Part shown: piece by piece, positions 7,790-16,479 of the stretch | Layout of the letters: each line of letters opens with the position of its first letter | How positions within the stretch are numbered: position 1 is the stretch's first letter | Source: Hydrogenobaculum sp. 3684 | GTDB taxonomy: Bacteria > Aquificota > Aquificia > Aquificales > Aquificaceae | NCBI RefSeq assembly: GCF_000213785.1 | Contig: NC_015557.1 | Span: 806,001 to 870,000 of the forward strand | Direction: 5' to 3' | Length of the DNA stretch: 64,000 nucleotides | Position numbers and translations under genes: made by a program | Notes under the pieces: model-generated | The model's database searches: none | The model's input: only the letters and a program-made list of their open reading frames with translations | What the model was told of the DNA's origin: nothing

Positions 7790-9333
7790 TGGAACGGATA
7801 GATTTAAAAAGATTAATTGCAATATTTTTTGCAGTATCTATTACTATACTTGCTTATCAATATATAACTGAATACTTTTTTAAAAGCCCAACAGTAACAA
7901 CCCCCCAGCAAAAAGCTAAAAAAACAACCACTAATCAAGCAATTTTTGCTTATCAATATCAAGGCGGTATAAACTTATTTCTCAACAACCAAAGACAAGC
8001 CCAGAATATACAAAACGGAGTTTTACTTCATTTTAAAGATGCAGATATAAAATTTGCTTACAACGGTGGTAAGATAACATACTATTATATCAAAAACTTT
8101 AAACAAAACCTTATAACCCCCCAAGAATACGCACTAAAGATTTTTCCTTTAGAAGTTTACACTGGTAACCCCGCTATAGATGAAGCTATAAACTTTAGCA
8201 ACTACAACATCTCAGCAACTAACAACAACATCGTTATGACACTAAGGCTACCAAACATAAGCGTTGTTAAAGATATATCCTTTGATAAAGAGGGTTTTAT
8301 ATCAAAAATAAGCGTATCCTTGATAGGTTATAACAAACCCTATTTTGTAATGATTGGCAACAACCTAAACGAGGAGGATTTACATACTCACCAAGGACCA
8401 GTTTTTGATATAAACGGAAATGTTAAAAGACTAGACAATGGCGATATAAAAACTTACAAAGTAATCACCGGTAACATATCTTTTGCAGGCGAAGAAAGTA
8501 GATTCTTCTTTCAAGGAATAAAAGGCCATATAAATTCTATACAGATATACAAAGAAAGACTAGGTAAAGATGACTTTACATTCATGCTTGTCTCCTTTGA
8601 TGGCAAAGCTCTTATGTTTTTTGGACCAAAAGAGTACGATTGGCTTAAGAAAGCAGGTCTTACCGACGTGCTTGATTTCGGAGACTTTAGGATAGTGGTA
8701 GAACCTTTATTTAAATTCTTATATTATATATATATAAAAACAGGAAACTGGATAATATCTATTTTTGTTTTGACGCTTTTAATAAGAATATTGTTCTTCC
8801 CGCTAAACTACAAATCCACGCTATCAATGTCAAAACTTTCAGAAGTAGCTCCAAAAATGGAAAAAATCAAAGAAAAATATAAAGATGACCCCGTTAAAAT
8901 GCAAGAAGAAATTATGAAACTATATAAGGAAGTGGGTTTTAATCCAGCTTCAGGATGCTTACCCATACTTGTGCAAATCCCAATATTTTTCTCCCTTTAC
9001 AAGGTTATTGTAATAACGGCAGATTTAAAACTGGCTCATTTTCTATGGATACACGACCTAACCCAAAAAGACCCATATTATATTTTGCCCATTTTAATGG
9101 GTATAACCATGGTTATGTCTTTGAGACTAACCCCAAATCCAGACCCAAGACAAAACTCTATTATGTATATAAGTTCTTTATTTTTTGTATTCTTGTTTGC
9201 TTCGTTCCCAGCAGCTTTAGTAATTTATTGGACTATAAACAACATACTTAGCTTTTTACAAACTTACCTCATTAGAAAAGTTTTATTAAAAGATAAATTA
9301 AACCCGCCAACAAAACCCCAAAAAACAAAATAA
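7789..9333 (+). CDS. yidC: Membrane protein insertase YidC
   Basis: YidC inserts and folds inner-membrane proteins, including subunit c encoded just upstream. It has the gram-negative architecture: an N-terminal transmembrane helix (about 10-30), a large periplasmic beta domain (about 50-310), then five helices in the conserved 60KD_IMP domain (about 320-500). The positive coiled segment YKDDPVKMQEEIMKLYKEVG and the motif NPASGCLPILVQIPIFFSLY are typical. The C-terminus is short and basic. The start overlaps the yidD stop. Confidence 0.95.
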   Translation: MERIDLKRLIAIFFAVSITILAYQYITEYFFKSPTVTTPQQKAKKTTTNQAIFAYQYQGGINLFLNNQRQAQNIQNGVLLHFKDADIKFAYNGGKITYYYIKNFKQNLITPQEYALKIFPLEVYTGNPAIDEAINFSNYNISATNNNIVMTLRLPNISVVKDISFDKEGFISKISVSLIGYNKPYFVMIGNNLNEEDLHTHQGPVFDINGNVKRLDNGDIKTYKVITGNISFAGEESRFFFQGIKGHINSIQIYKERLGKDDFTFMLVSFDGKALMFFGPKEYDWLKKAGLTDVLDFGDFRIVVEPLFKFLYYIYIKTGNWIISIFVLTLLIRILFFPLNYKSTLSMSKLSEVAPKMEKIKEKYKDDPVKMQEEIMKLYKEVGFNPASGCLPILVQIPIFFSLYKVIVITADLKLAHFLWIHDLTQKDPYYILPILMGITMVMSLRLTPNPDPRQNSIMYISSLFFVFLFASFPAALVIYWTINNILSFLQTYLIRKVLLKDKLNPPTKPQKTK

Positions 9334-9336
9334 AAG

Positions 9337-9345
9337 TGTTATAAT
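9337..9345 (+). promoter_or_regulatory. Extended -10 promoter, predicted leaderless
   Basis: TGtTATAAT at 9337-9345 ends six bases before the ATG at 9352, so the predicted +1 is the A of the start codon. No ribosome site is visible. It overlaps nothing coding; yidC ends at 9333. Confidence 0.6.
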
Positions 9346-9351
9346 ATTGAT

Positions 9352-10662
9352 ATGTTTGAGTTTATAAGAAAACACAAAGAAACGTTTGCCATATTATCAG
9401 GTATAGTAACAGCAGCTTTTTTCCTATGGAACTTTGCAGCTGGTAACATCACATCTTTGTTTCATTCATCAGAAAACTGCATAGCAAAAGTAAATGGTGA
9501 TTGCATAAGTATAGCAGATTTTAGAAGAGTAGCCATGAGAGCCAACCAACAAATGACACCCATATTAAAGCAAGAGATTTTAAATTCTTTGATAGATGAT
9601 GATCTTTTATACGAACAAGCTAAAAAAGAAGGCTTTTTAGTATCCAATAAAGAAGTGGCAGATATAATATCTAAAGATCCTTCTTTCCAAGTGGATGGAA
9701 AATTCAACTTCGAAAGATACAAAGCAGTACTGGCAGAAGCTGGATATACACCAGAAACCTATGAAGCATATATAAAAAAGCAACTTACCATACAAAAATA
9801 TACGTTGTTTATTACAAACGCATCCTATGTTAGCGATATAGAATTAAATGCAGCTAATACGATAAACAACACACTTCTATCTGGAAAAGCTTATATAATA
9901 GACCCAAACTCCGTAAACATAAACTATACACCAACAGAACAAGAAATAGAAGACTATTACAACAAACATAAAGATGAGTTTAAAGTAGTAAACCCATCAT
10001 CTATAATATATTGGGAAACCACAGACAAAAATAAGGCAAGAGAAATATATATGGCTCTTAAATCTGGTAAAATACCTCCTGGTTTCAAAGCTTTTGATGA
10101 AAAAACAATGTCAAAAACCTTTGGTGCAGTAGTAAAAGCCCTAAACCCACAAAATCCTATAATAGTAGGAAACGTTGGCAACAACATATACATCTTCACG
10201 TATCAAAATACCAAAAACACTGCTATAATGCCGCTTTCTCAAGCAAAAAACCAAGTGATCCAAGATTTAATAATGGAAAAAAAGATATTGGCTTTAAAAG
10301 ATTTTGCTAAAAATATATACAATAGCTTAAAAGCTAAAAAACCTGTAAGTATAAAGCCTGTGGCATTTAACAACTTACCTTTGTCTAGAATATCTACAAT
10401 GGTGGATATAAAATCTTCCGATATAGTGCCGATGGTTACAGAAAAAACACCTGCGTTTTTTGGCCCTTACGTATCTGCCAACGGTAGTGCTTACGTAATA
10501 ATAGAAGTAGATTCAAGAAGCATAAAAAATCAGCAAAATCCAGAAAAGACGTTTGCTCAATTGCTAAGCCTAAAAGCAAACGTTTTAATGAATTACCTTA
10601 TAAAAGATTTAAGAGCTCATGCCAAGATAGATATAAACAAGAGTTTATACAACAACCTTTAA
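9352..10662 (+). CDS. SurA/PpiD-like periplasmic chaperone
   Basis: A single N-terminal membrane anchor (about residues 12-30) is followed by a SurA_N-type helical chaperone domain: CIAKVNGDCISIADFRRV, then EILNSLIDDDLLYEQAKKEGFLVSNKEV. A parvulin-like PPIase region should follow at about 210-330, but its sequence is diverged and I cannot see an intact catalytic signature. At 436 residues it is shorter than PpiD (about 620) and near SurA (430). It most likely helps outer-membrane or secreted proteins fold, tethered to the inner membrane. Catalytic activity is uncertain. Confidence 0.75.
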   Translation: MFEFIRKHKETFAILSGIVTAAFFLWNFAAGNITSLFHSSENCIAKVNGDCISIADFRRVAMRANQQMTPILKQEILNSLIDDDLLYEQAKKEGFLVSNKEVADIISKDPSFQVDGKFNFERYKAVLAEAGYTPETYEAYIKKQLTIQKYTLFITNASYVSDIELNAANTINNTLLSGKAYIIDPNSVNINYTPTEQEIEDYYNKHKDEFKVVNPSSIIYWETTDKNKAREIYMALKSGKIPPGFKAFDEKTMSKTFGAVVKALNPQNPIIVGNVGNNIYIFTYQNTKNTAIMPLSQAKNQVIQDLIMEKKILALKDFAKNIYNSLKAKKPVSIKPVAFNNLPLSRISTMVDIKSSDIVPMVTEKTPAFFGPYVSANGSAYVIIEVDSRSIKNQQNPEKTFAQLLSLKANVLMNYLIKDLRAHAKIDINKSLYNNL

Positions 10663-10664
10663 TG

Positions 10665-10673
10665 TGCTAAAAT
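10665..10673 (+). promoter_or_regulatory. Extended -10 promoter, predicted leaderless
   Basis: TGcTAAAAT at 10665-10673 ends six bases before the ATG at 10680, with no Shine-Dalgarno. Its first bases follow directly on the previous stop codon (10660-10662). Confidence 0.55.
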
Positions 10674-10679
10674 AATCTT

Positions 10680-11648
10680 ATGAAAGAGAAAGAATTTATA
10701 CTGTGGTCTAAAGAGAAAAGTGCTATCACAACCGCTTTAGAGTCTGGCGTAAAAGCTATAATAGTAGAATCAGAAGAAGAGGCAAAAAACGTAAGTAAGT
10801 TAGGTAAAATAGAAACGTGGGTACTGGGAGAAGATATAGAGTATATAAAGATTTTAAATAAAGAAGATGAGTTAAGGGCTGCCAAATCTCCGAAAAAGGT
10901 ATTGGTAGAAACCACAGATTGGACTATAATTCCATTGGAAAACATTATAGCTCAAAAAGAAGATGTATATGTTATAGTAAAATCTGAAGAAGAAGCAAAA
11001 ACTGCATTAAATATATTGGAAAAAGGCGTAAAGGGTGTTGTTTTAAAAGACCCTGATTTAAACCTTATAAAGAAAATATCAAACGTAGTAGAACCAAAAG
11101 AAAAATTAAACCTTGTAGAAGCTGAAATTTTAAGAGTATTGCCAGTAGGCATGGGAGATAGAGTTTGTGTAGACACAACTTCTATATTAAAGAAAGCAGA
11201 AGGTATGCTAGTGGGCAACTCTTCCGGCGGAATGCTTTTGGTGGCGGCAGAAACAGAAGAAAACCCCTACGTTGCTTCAAGACCTTTTAGAGTGAACGCT
11301 GGTGCTGTACATATGTATACCAAAGTACCCAACAATAAAACTATATACTTGTGTGAAGCAGAAGCTGGAAAACCTGTGATGGTATACGATAAAGACGGCA
11401 ACGGAAGGACAGTTTACGTAGGAAGAGCAAAGATCGAAAGAAGACCTATGCTTTTAGTAGAAGCTATCTCAAACGGCAAAAAACTATCAGCGGTGCTTCA
11501 AAACGCAGAAACTATAAGGCTTGTAAAACCAGATGGAGAACTTATATCTGTGGTAGAACTAAAAAAAGGCGATAGTGTGTTAGGATATATAGAACAAGAA
11601 GGAAGACATTTTGGTATGAAAGTAGACGAAACCATCACAGAAAAATGA
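10680..11648 (+). CDS. 3-dehydroquinate synthase II (archaeal type)
   Basis: The family converts 2-amino-3,7-dideoxy-D-threo-hept-6-ulosonate to 3-dehydroquinate in the DAHP-independent entry to aromatic amino acids, as in Methanocaldococcus MJ1249. It is unrelated in sequence to classical AroB. The signature is unambiguous: GMGDRVCVDTTSIL, GMLVGNSSGGMLLVAAETEE, NPYVASRPFRVNAG and AVHMY (about residues 157-225). The 322-residue length is normal. There is no ribosome site; a -10-like box abuts the ATG. The stop overlaps the rpe start (ATGA). Confidence 0.9.
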   Translation: MKEKEFILWSKEKSAITTALESGVKAIIVESEEEAKNVSKLGKIETWVLGEDIEYIKILNKEDELRAAKSPKKVLVETTDWTIIPLENIIAQKEDVYVIVKSEEEAKTALNILEKGVKGVVLKDPDLNLIKKISNVVEPKEKLNLVEAEILRVLPVGMGDRVCVDTTSILKKAEGMLVGNSSGGMLLVAAETEENPYVASRPFRVNAGAVHMYTKVPNNKTIYLCEAEAGKPVMVYDKDGNGRTVYVGRAKIERRPMLLVEAISNGKKLSAVLQNAETIRLVKPDGELISVVELKKGDSVLGYIEQEGRHFGMKVDETITEK

Positions 11649-12304
11649 AATACCTTGCTCCTTCAATACTTTCTGCTGATTTTTGGAATTTAGGTAAAGA
11701 TATAGAGGCTACGTTAAAAGGCGGGGCAGATATAATACACTTTGATGTAATGGACGGGGCTTTTGTACCAAATATCACAGTAGGACCTTATGTTTTAGAG
11801 CGTTTAAAAGAAAAAATACCTCATGTTACTTTTGACGCTCATCTTATGATAAACAATCCAGATGCCTATATAAAAGAGTTTGTAGAAGCTGGGGCGTCTA
11901 TGGTATCTGTTCACATAGAAAATGTACCTCATATTCATAGGACTGTTGAGCTGATAAAAAGCTTGGGAGCAAAAGCAGGTGTTGCCATCAATCCCGGTAC
12001 ATCCTTAGAAGCTATTGATGAAATAATACACTATGTAGACTATATACTGCTTATGTCTGTTAATCCAGGTTTTGGTGGTCAGAGCTTTATAGATCGTTCA
12101 ACTGTTCGTGCTAAAAGCCTAAAACAAAGAATTTTAGAAAAAGGTTTAAATTGTCTTGTAGAAATGGATGGTGGATTGAAATTTAGCAATTTGCACCTTG
12201 TAAAAGAATATGTCGATATATTTGTTATAGGCTCTGGTATATTTAAAGAAAAAGACATAGAATCCATCACTAGAAAAATAAAAGATTTTATAAACAATGT
12301 TTAA
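11645..12304 (+). CDS. rpe: Ribulose-phosphate 3-epimerase
   Basis: It interconverts ribulose-5-phosphate and xylulose-5-phosphate in the pentose phosphate pathway. The TIM-barrel markers are present: LAPSILSADF at the start, HFDVMDGAFVPN (metal and catalytic Asp), FDAHLMI, and the phosphate-binding VNPGFGGQSF. The 219-residue length is typical. It starts inside the preceding stop (ATGA) and ends eight bases inside the aminotransferase gene, so the three are a single operon. Confidence 0.96.
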   Translation: MKYLAPSILSADFWNLGKDIEATLKGGADIIHFDVMDGAFVPNITVGPYVLERLKEKIPHVTFDAHLMINNPDAYIKEFVEAGASMVSVHIENVPHIHRTVELIKSLGAKAGVAINPGTSLEAIDEIIHYVDYILLMSVNPGFGGQSFIDRSTVRAKSLKQRILEKGLNCLVEMDGGLKFSNLHLVKEYVDIFVIGSGIFKEKDIESITRKIKDFINNV

Positions 12305-13394
12305 ACATATAAAACCCTTTATCGTAATGGACATTCTAAAAAAAGCATCATCCTTTGAAGATGCGATACATCTTGAAATTGGAGAACCTGATTTAGCACC
12401 ATCCCCAAATGTTTTAAAACATCTTCAAAATGCTATAAATAGCAGTTATTTTGGTTATACTGAAGCAAAAGGCTTAAAAACCCTAAGAGATGCTATATCA
12501 ACTTACTACAGAAATTTCTACAACATAGAAATATCACCAGAAAGAATCATCATAACTACTGGTTCCTCAGGAGCTTTTTCTTTGATATTTGGGCTTTTAG
12601 AAGGAAAAAACATAGCTTTACAAGATCCAGGTTATCCTTGCTACGAAAACATAGCTTACGCTTTTGATAAAAATATAGTAAAAATACCTGTTTTCGAGGA
12701 TACAAGCTTCCAAATCACAAAAGAGCATTTAAAAAACGTTGAATTTGATTTACTTTTAATCTCTTCAGTTTCAAATCCCACTGGTATTGTATACAGCGAA
12801 GATAATCTACAAGATATAATAGAATTTTGTGAAGCAAATAAAAAGATCTTTGTGTGTGATGAAATATATCATGGACTTACTTACGATAAAAGCATAAAAA
12901 CTGCCCTTTCTTTTAGCGATAACGCTTTTATAATAAATAGCTTTTCTAAGTTCTTTTGTATGCCAGGATTTAGAATAGGTTGGATGATAGTACCAGAACG
13001 GTATATAGAGGACGTAGAAAGGCTATCTCAGAATATGTTTATAAGCGCTCCTACTTTATCCCAATACGCTGCTTTAGGAGCTTTTGATTATGAATATCTT
13101 AACTTCGTTAGGGATACTTTTAAAGAAAGAAGAGACTTCTTTTATAAAGAATTAAAAGACATATTTAATATACCAGTAAAACCAGAAGGAGCTTTTTATG
13201 TATGGGCTGATATATCAAAATACAATATTCCATCGAAAGAATTTTGCGATTTTCTGTTTGAAAAAACAAGGGTGGCAATTACACCTGGAATAGATTTTGG
13301 CACCAATCAAACCGATAGATTTGTAAGATTTTCTTTTGCAAAGGATATAGCATATTTAAAAGAAGCTATATCTCGCATAAAAAACGTGCTATAA
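12297..13394 (+). CDS. PLP-dependent aminotransferase, class I/II
   Basis: This 365-residue fold-type I aminotransferase carries the PLP lysine in INSFSKFFCMPGFRIGW (SKxFxMxGxRxGW), the CDEIYHGLTY Asp/Tyr pair, and the SNPTGIVY asparagine motif. The C-terminal RFVRFSFA holds the substrate-carboxylate arginine. The substrate cannot be told from sequence. The neighbouring DHQ synthase II and hisD suggest an amino-acid biosynthetic role, perhaps aspartate, aromatic or alanine transamination. It overlaps rpe by eight bases and has no obvious ribosome site, so it likely depends on translational coupling. Confidence 0.88.
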   Translation: MFKHIKPFIVMDILKKASSFEDAIHLEIGEPDLAPSPNVLKHLQNAINSSYFGYTEAKGLKTLRDAISTYYRNFYNIEISPERIIITTGSSGAFSLIFGLLEGKNIALQDPGYPCYENIAYAFDKNIVKIPVFEDTSFQITKEHLKNVEFDLLLISSVSNPTGIVYSEDNLQDIIEFCEANKKIFVCDEIYHGLTYDKSIKTALSFSDNAFIINSFSKFFCMPGFRIGWMIVPERYIEDVERLSQNMFISAPTLSQYAALGAFDYEYLNFVRDTFKERRDFFYKELKDIFNIPVKPEGAFYVWADISKYNIPSKEFCDFLFEKTRVAITPGIDFGTNQTDRFVRFSFAKDIAYLKEAISRIKNVL

Positions 13395-13395
13395 T
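13387..13395 (+). promoter_or_regulatory. Extended -10 promoter of speE
   Basis: TGcTATAAT at 13387-13395 overlaps the aminotransferase stop. Unlike the leaderless cases, about 27 bases with an AGAGGAG ribosome site separate the expected start of transcription from the speE ATG. Confidence 0.5.
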
Positions 13396-13429
13396 TTGAA
13401 TAAAACTTGTTTAGAGAGGAGAAGAAACT

Positions 13430-14272
13430 ATGAAAGATGTATATTTTATGGAGAGAGATCCTTATGCACCTATAAGACATTGTTATGGCATAAGCAAAAT
13501 CCTTTACGAAGGCAAGTCAAAATATCAAGAGATTCAAGTAGTAGAGTCCCATTACTTTGGTAAAATGTTGATACTCGATGGTGTAGTACAATTTACAGAA
13601 AAAAATGAGTTTTTCTATCACGAAATGCTAACTCATCCTGTAATGTTTGCCCATAAAAATCCCCAAAATGTGCTAATAATAGGTGGAGGAGACGGTGGCA
13701 TCCTAAGAGAGGTTTTAAAACACAAGTCTGTAAAGAAAGCTGTATTGGTGGATATAGACAAAGACGTAGTAGAAGTGTCCAAAAAGTTTTTCCCCACCGT
13801 CGCTTGTTCGATGGATGATCCTAGAGCTATAATACTAAATGAAGATGGTTTTAAATACATTCAAGACTATAAAAATGAATTTGACGTTATCATAGTAGAC
13901 TCTACAGATCCTGTTGGTTTTGCACATGTACTTACCACAGAAGAATTCTTTAAATATGTGTTTGAAGCTTTAAAAGAAGATGGTATATATGTTGGCCAAT
14001 CTGAATCTTTGCACTATCATCTTGATATAGTTGTGCGTTTTCAAAAAGCTTTGAAAAAAAACTTTCCTATAGTAGACCTTTACACCACCGTTATACCAGT
14101 ATACGCTGGGTATTGGTGGAGTTTTTCAGTGGGTTCCAAAGTTTACAATCCACGGGAAATATCAAGAGAAGTTGATGTAGAAACGAGATTTTACTCAGAT
14201 GAAATACACAAAAACGCATTTTTGCCACCAAACTTTTATCAAAAGATTTTAAACGGTAATTTTAAATATTGA
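13430..14272 (+). CDS. speE: Spermidine synthase-type polyamine aminopropyltransferase
   Basis: It transfers the aminopropyl group of decarboxylated SAM to a diamine or polyamine. The Rossmann core shows GGGDGGILREVLKH, the acidic VDIDKDVVEVSKKFF, NEDGFKYI and the catalytic VDSTDPVG. The 280-residue length and compact N-terminal beta domain match the SpeE family, which in thermophiles can also make longer or branched polyamines. AGAGGAG precedes ATG 13430. The stop lies just before the glycosyltransferase ribosome site. Confidence 0.93.
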   Translation: MKDVYFMERDPYAPIRHCYGISKILYEGKSKYQEIQVVESHYFGKMLILDGVVQFTEKNEFFYHEMLTHPVMFAHKNPQNVLIIGGGDGGILREVLKHKSVKKAVLVDIDKDVVEVSKKFFPTVACSMDDPRAIILNEDGFKYIQDYKNEFDVIIVDSTDPVGFAHVLTTEEFFKYVFEALKEDGIYVGQSESLHYHLDIVVRFQKALKKNFPIVDLYTTVIPVYAGYWWSFSVGSKVYNPREISREVDVETRFYSDEIHKNAFLPPNFYQKILNGNFKY

Positions 14273-14283
14273 TAGGAGAGCTT

Positions 14284-15804
14284 ATGAGAGTTTTATTGGT
14301 AGGATGGGCGCCGCCTTCGGAACCACAAAGCGGAGAAGATAAGCATATCTATATTCTTGCTAAAAACCTAAAAAACTTAGGCCATCATGTAGAAGTGTTT
14401 ACCATATTACCACCTTTTATGATAGGAAAGCAAAATGAATACGATCTTTTAAACGCCCAATACGAAGGTATTACATACAATGTTTTCACTAGAAGAGAAT
14501 GGTTTATATATCAGCACGGATACTCTCCTATGACAGAAGTTTACGAAGAACCCACAACCCAGATTTGGTTTAAATTTTTAGCTATGAAGCCCGATTGGGA
14601 CTTCATACATTTTCAATCTATTATGCCCCTTTCTATAATAGAAAAAACTAAGCAACTTGGATATAAGGTCCTAAATACTATGCATTCTATGTACTTATTA
14701 GAACCCTCTTGGCATATGTTTTCTACTTATAAATACGAGCAAAACAAATTTCAATGTATAGCCCAAGATGAGTTTACACCAGAAAGGTTTGTGGAAGAAT
14801 ACAACATTATGATGGGGCTAAACCTAACAGAAGCCCAGAAAAAGGTAGTGGCTGTAGAGATGAAAAGAAGGTTAGATTATGGCAAATATCTTATGGAAGA
14901 TGTCATAGACCTAAATATATCAAACGGCGGTTACGGGGCTTATGCTATATTAGATTTTGGCGTAAAACCAGATAACATAATAAACTTAGTATTACCAGAG
15001 CAAGGTTTTGCCGCCAACAAAAGGGATGAAAAAAGATCAAAAGATATCATAGAAAAAACCAAAGCCAAATACTCGAAACCAAGAGAAAAAACAATCTTTG
15101 CCTTCTTATCCAACTGGCAAGTAACAAAAGGCCATCACATCATATTAAAAGCGGTAGACTATCTTAGGGATTTGGAAGGTAAGTTTGAAGTAAGGCTTTA
15201 CGGCAATCCAGAGATAAATCAAAACTACAAATACTTTATGTTATCTTTGTTTAAAGATAAGTTTATAAAATCCCATGTGAAAGTAATGGGTATATACACC
15301 CATGCACAGCTTGATGCTATATGCGATGAAATACATCTTCACATAAACCCCCACATATGGGCTATGGGTCCTACTACTGCTTTTAACGAAACCGCCCAAA
15401 GAGGCGTTATGCAAATGTGGACCAAAGCAAGACATGCCGATATATTTGAAAAGTTTCAAGAAGAGCTTATCTTTGGCAAAAAACTTCTTGATGAAGAGTT
15501 AAGCAACAAGCTAAGAAAGGTAAATAGATATTATATCTCTGAGACAAACTTAAACTATGAAAGAAAGAAGTTTGAGGCTTTTAATATTAAAAGCATCGAA
15601 GACCAAAACAAAAAATTAGCAAACTATATATTAGAATGCGGAAACCCAGAAGACTTAGCAAAGAAAATGAGATTTTTTATAGAAAACACCGACTACAATA
15701 TATTTGACGATTGGTATTTTCTCACAGGTTATAGCATGGAAAATCCACCACCTTTGTCAGAAATTGCTGATACCACCAAGTATATAGAACTTATATACAA
15801 ATAA
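14284..15804 (+). CDS. GT-B fold glycosyltransferase (GT4-like)
   Basis: I chose ATG 14284 with an AGGAG site over the in-frame TTG at 14269, since the protein then begins MRVLLVGWAPPSEPQSGEDK, a normal GT-B N-terminal strand with a donor-side glycine loop. The 506 residues include the GT4-like second domain (about 275 on: FAFLSNWQVTKGHHIILKA, VRLYGNPE, VKVMGIYTHAQLDAI). The usual E-x7-E pair is replaced by AMGPTTAFNETAQRG, which keeps one Glu. The substrate is unknown; polysaccharide, glycogen-like polymer or compatible solute synthesis are all possible. The next gene starts directly at its stop. Confidence 0.75.
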   Translation: MRVLLVGWAPPSEPQSGEDKHIYILAKNLKNLGHHVEVFTILPPFMIGKQNEYDLLNAQYEGITYNVFTRREWFIYQHGYSPMTEVYEEPTTQIWFKFLAMKPDWDFIHFQSIMPLSIIEKTKQLGYKVLNTMHSMYLLEPSWHMFSTYKYEQNKFQCIAQDEFTPERFVEEYNIMMGLNLTEAQKKVVAVEMKRRLDYGKYLMEDVIDLNISNGGYGAYAILDFGVKPDNIINLVLPEQGFAANKRDEKRSKDIIEKTKAKYSKPREKTIFAFLSNWQVTKGHHIILKAVDYLRDLEGKFEVRLYGNPEINQNYKYFMLSLFKDKFIKSHVKVMGIYTHAQLDAICDEIHLHINPHIWAMGPTTAFNETAQRGVMQMWTKARHADIFEKFQEELIFGKKLLDEELSNKLRKVNRYYISETNLNYERKKFEAFNIKSIEDQNKKLANYILECGNPEDLAKKMRFFIENTDYNIFDDWYFLTGYSMENPPPLSEIADTTKYIELIYK

Positions 15805-16479
15805 GTGAAAAAAACTGATATACCTAAGATATTTAAGATTTTAAAAAAAGATTACGAAGAAAACCATGCACCGGTTGTTACCCTTATAGCCCACACCACA
15901 AAAGACCCTTTCAGGGTGCTTGTATGCGCTATTCTTTCCACCAGAACAAAAGATGAGACTACTGCAAAAGTTTGTGAGAGACTTTTTGTTAAGGTAAAAT
16001 CTATAGAGGATTTGTACAACATCAAAGAAGAAGAGCTAAAGGAGCTTATATACGGCGTTGGATTTTACAACACAAAAGCAAAAAACCTAAAAGAGCTTGC
16101 CAAGATAATAGTACAATCATACGATTCAAAAATACCAAAAGAAAAAGAAAAACTCATGGAGCTTCCTGGTGTAGGTCTAAAAGTAGCTAACTTGGTGTTG
16201 GCAGAAGGATTTGGCATACCAGCCATCTGTGTAGATGTACATGTGCATCGTATTACCAACAGATGGTGCTTAGTAAAAACAAAAACCCCAGAACAAACAG
16301 AAGAGGCGCTAAAAAACATACTACCTAAAAAATATTGGATTGATATAAATAGATATTTGGTATCCTTTGGTCAGCGTATATGTAAACCCACAAAACCTCT
16401 TTGTGAAATATGTCCTATTGAGCGCTTTTGCGGAAAATGTATTGATAAAAAGAGCCGATCAAAACCACAAAAAGATTGA
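15805..16479 (+). CDS. nth: Endonuclease III (HhH-GPD DNA glycosylase/AP lyase)
   Basis: This base-excision repair enzyme removes oxidised pyrimidines. The HhH motif LPGVGLKVANLVLAEGF carries the catalytic lysine, and CVDVHVHRITNRW holds the catalytic aspartate. The C-terminal [4Fe-4S] loop CKPTKPLCEICPIERFC shows exact C-X6-C-X2-C-X5-C spacing. The 224-residue length is typical. The start is GTG immediately after the preceding TAA. The 3' end overlaps the convergent symporter gene by 65 bases, so antisense pairing of the two mRNAs is likely. Confidence 0.95.
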   Translation: MKKTDIPKIFKILKKDYEENHAPVVTLIAHTTKDPFRVLVCAILSTRTKDETTAKVCERLFVKVKSIEDLYNIKEEELKELIYGVGFYNTKAKNLKELAKIIVQSYDSKIPKEKEKLMELPGVGLKVANLVLAEGFGIPAICVDVHVHRITNRWCLVKTKTPEQTEEALKNILPKKYWIDINRYLVSFGQRICKPTKPLCEICPIERFCGKCIDKKSRSKPQKD

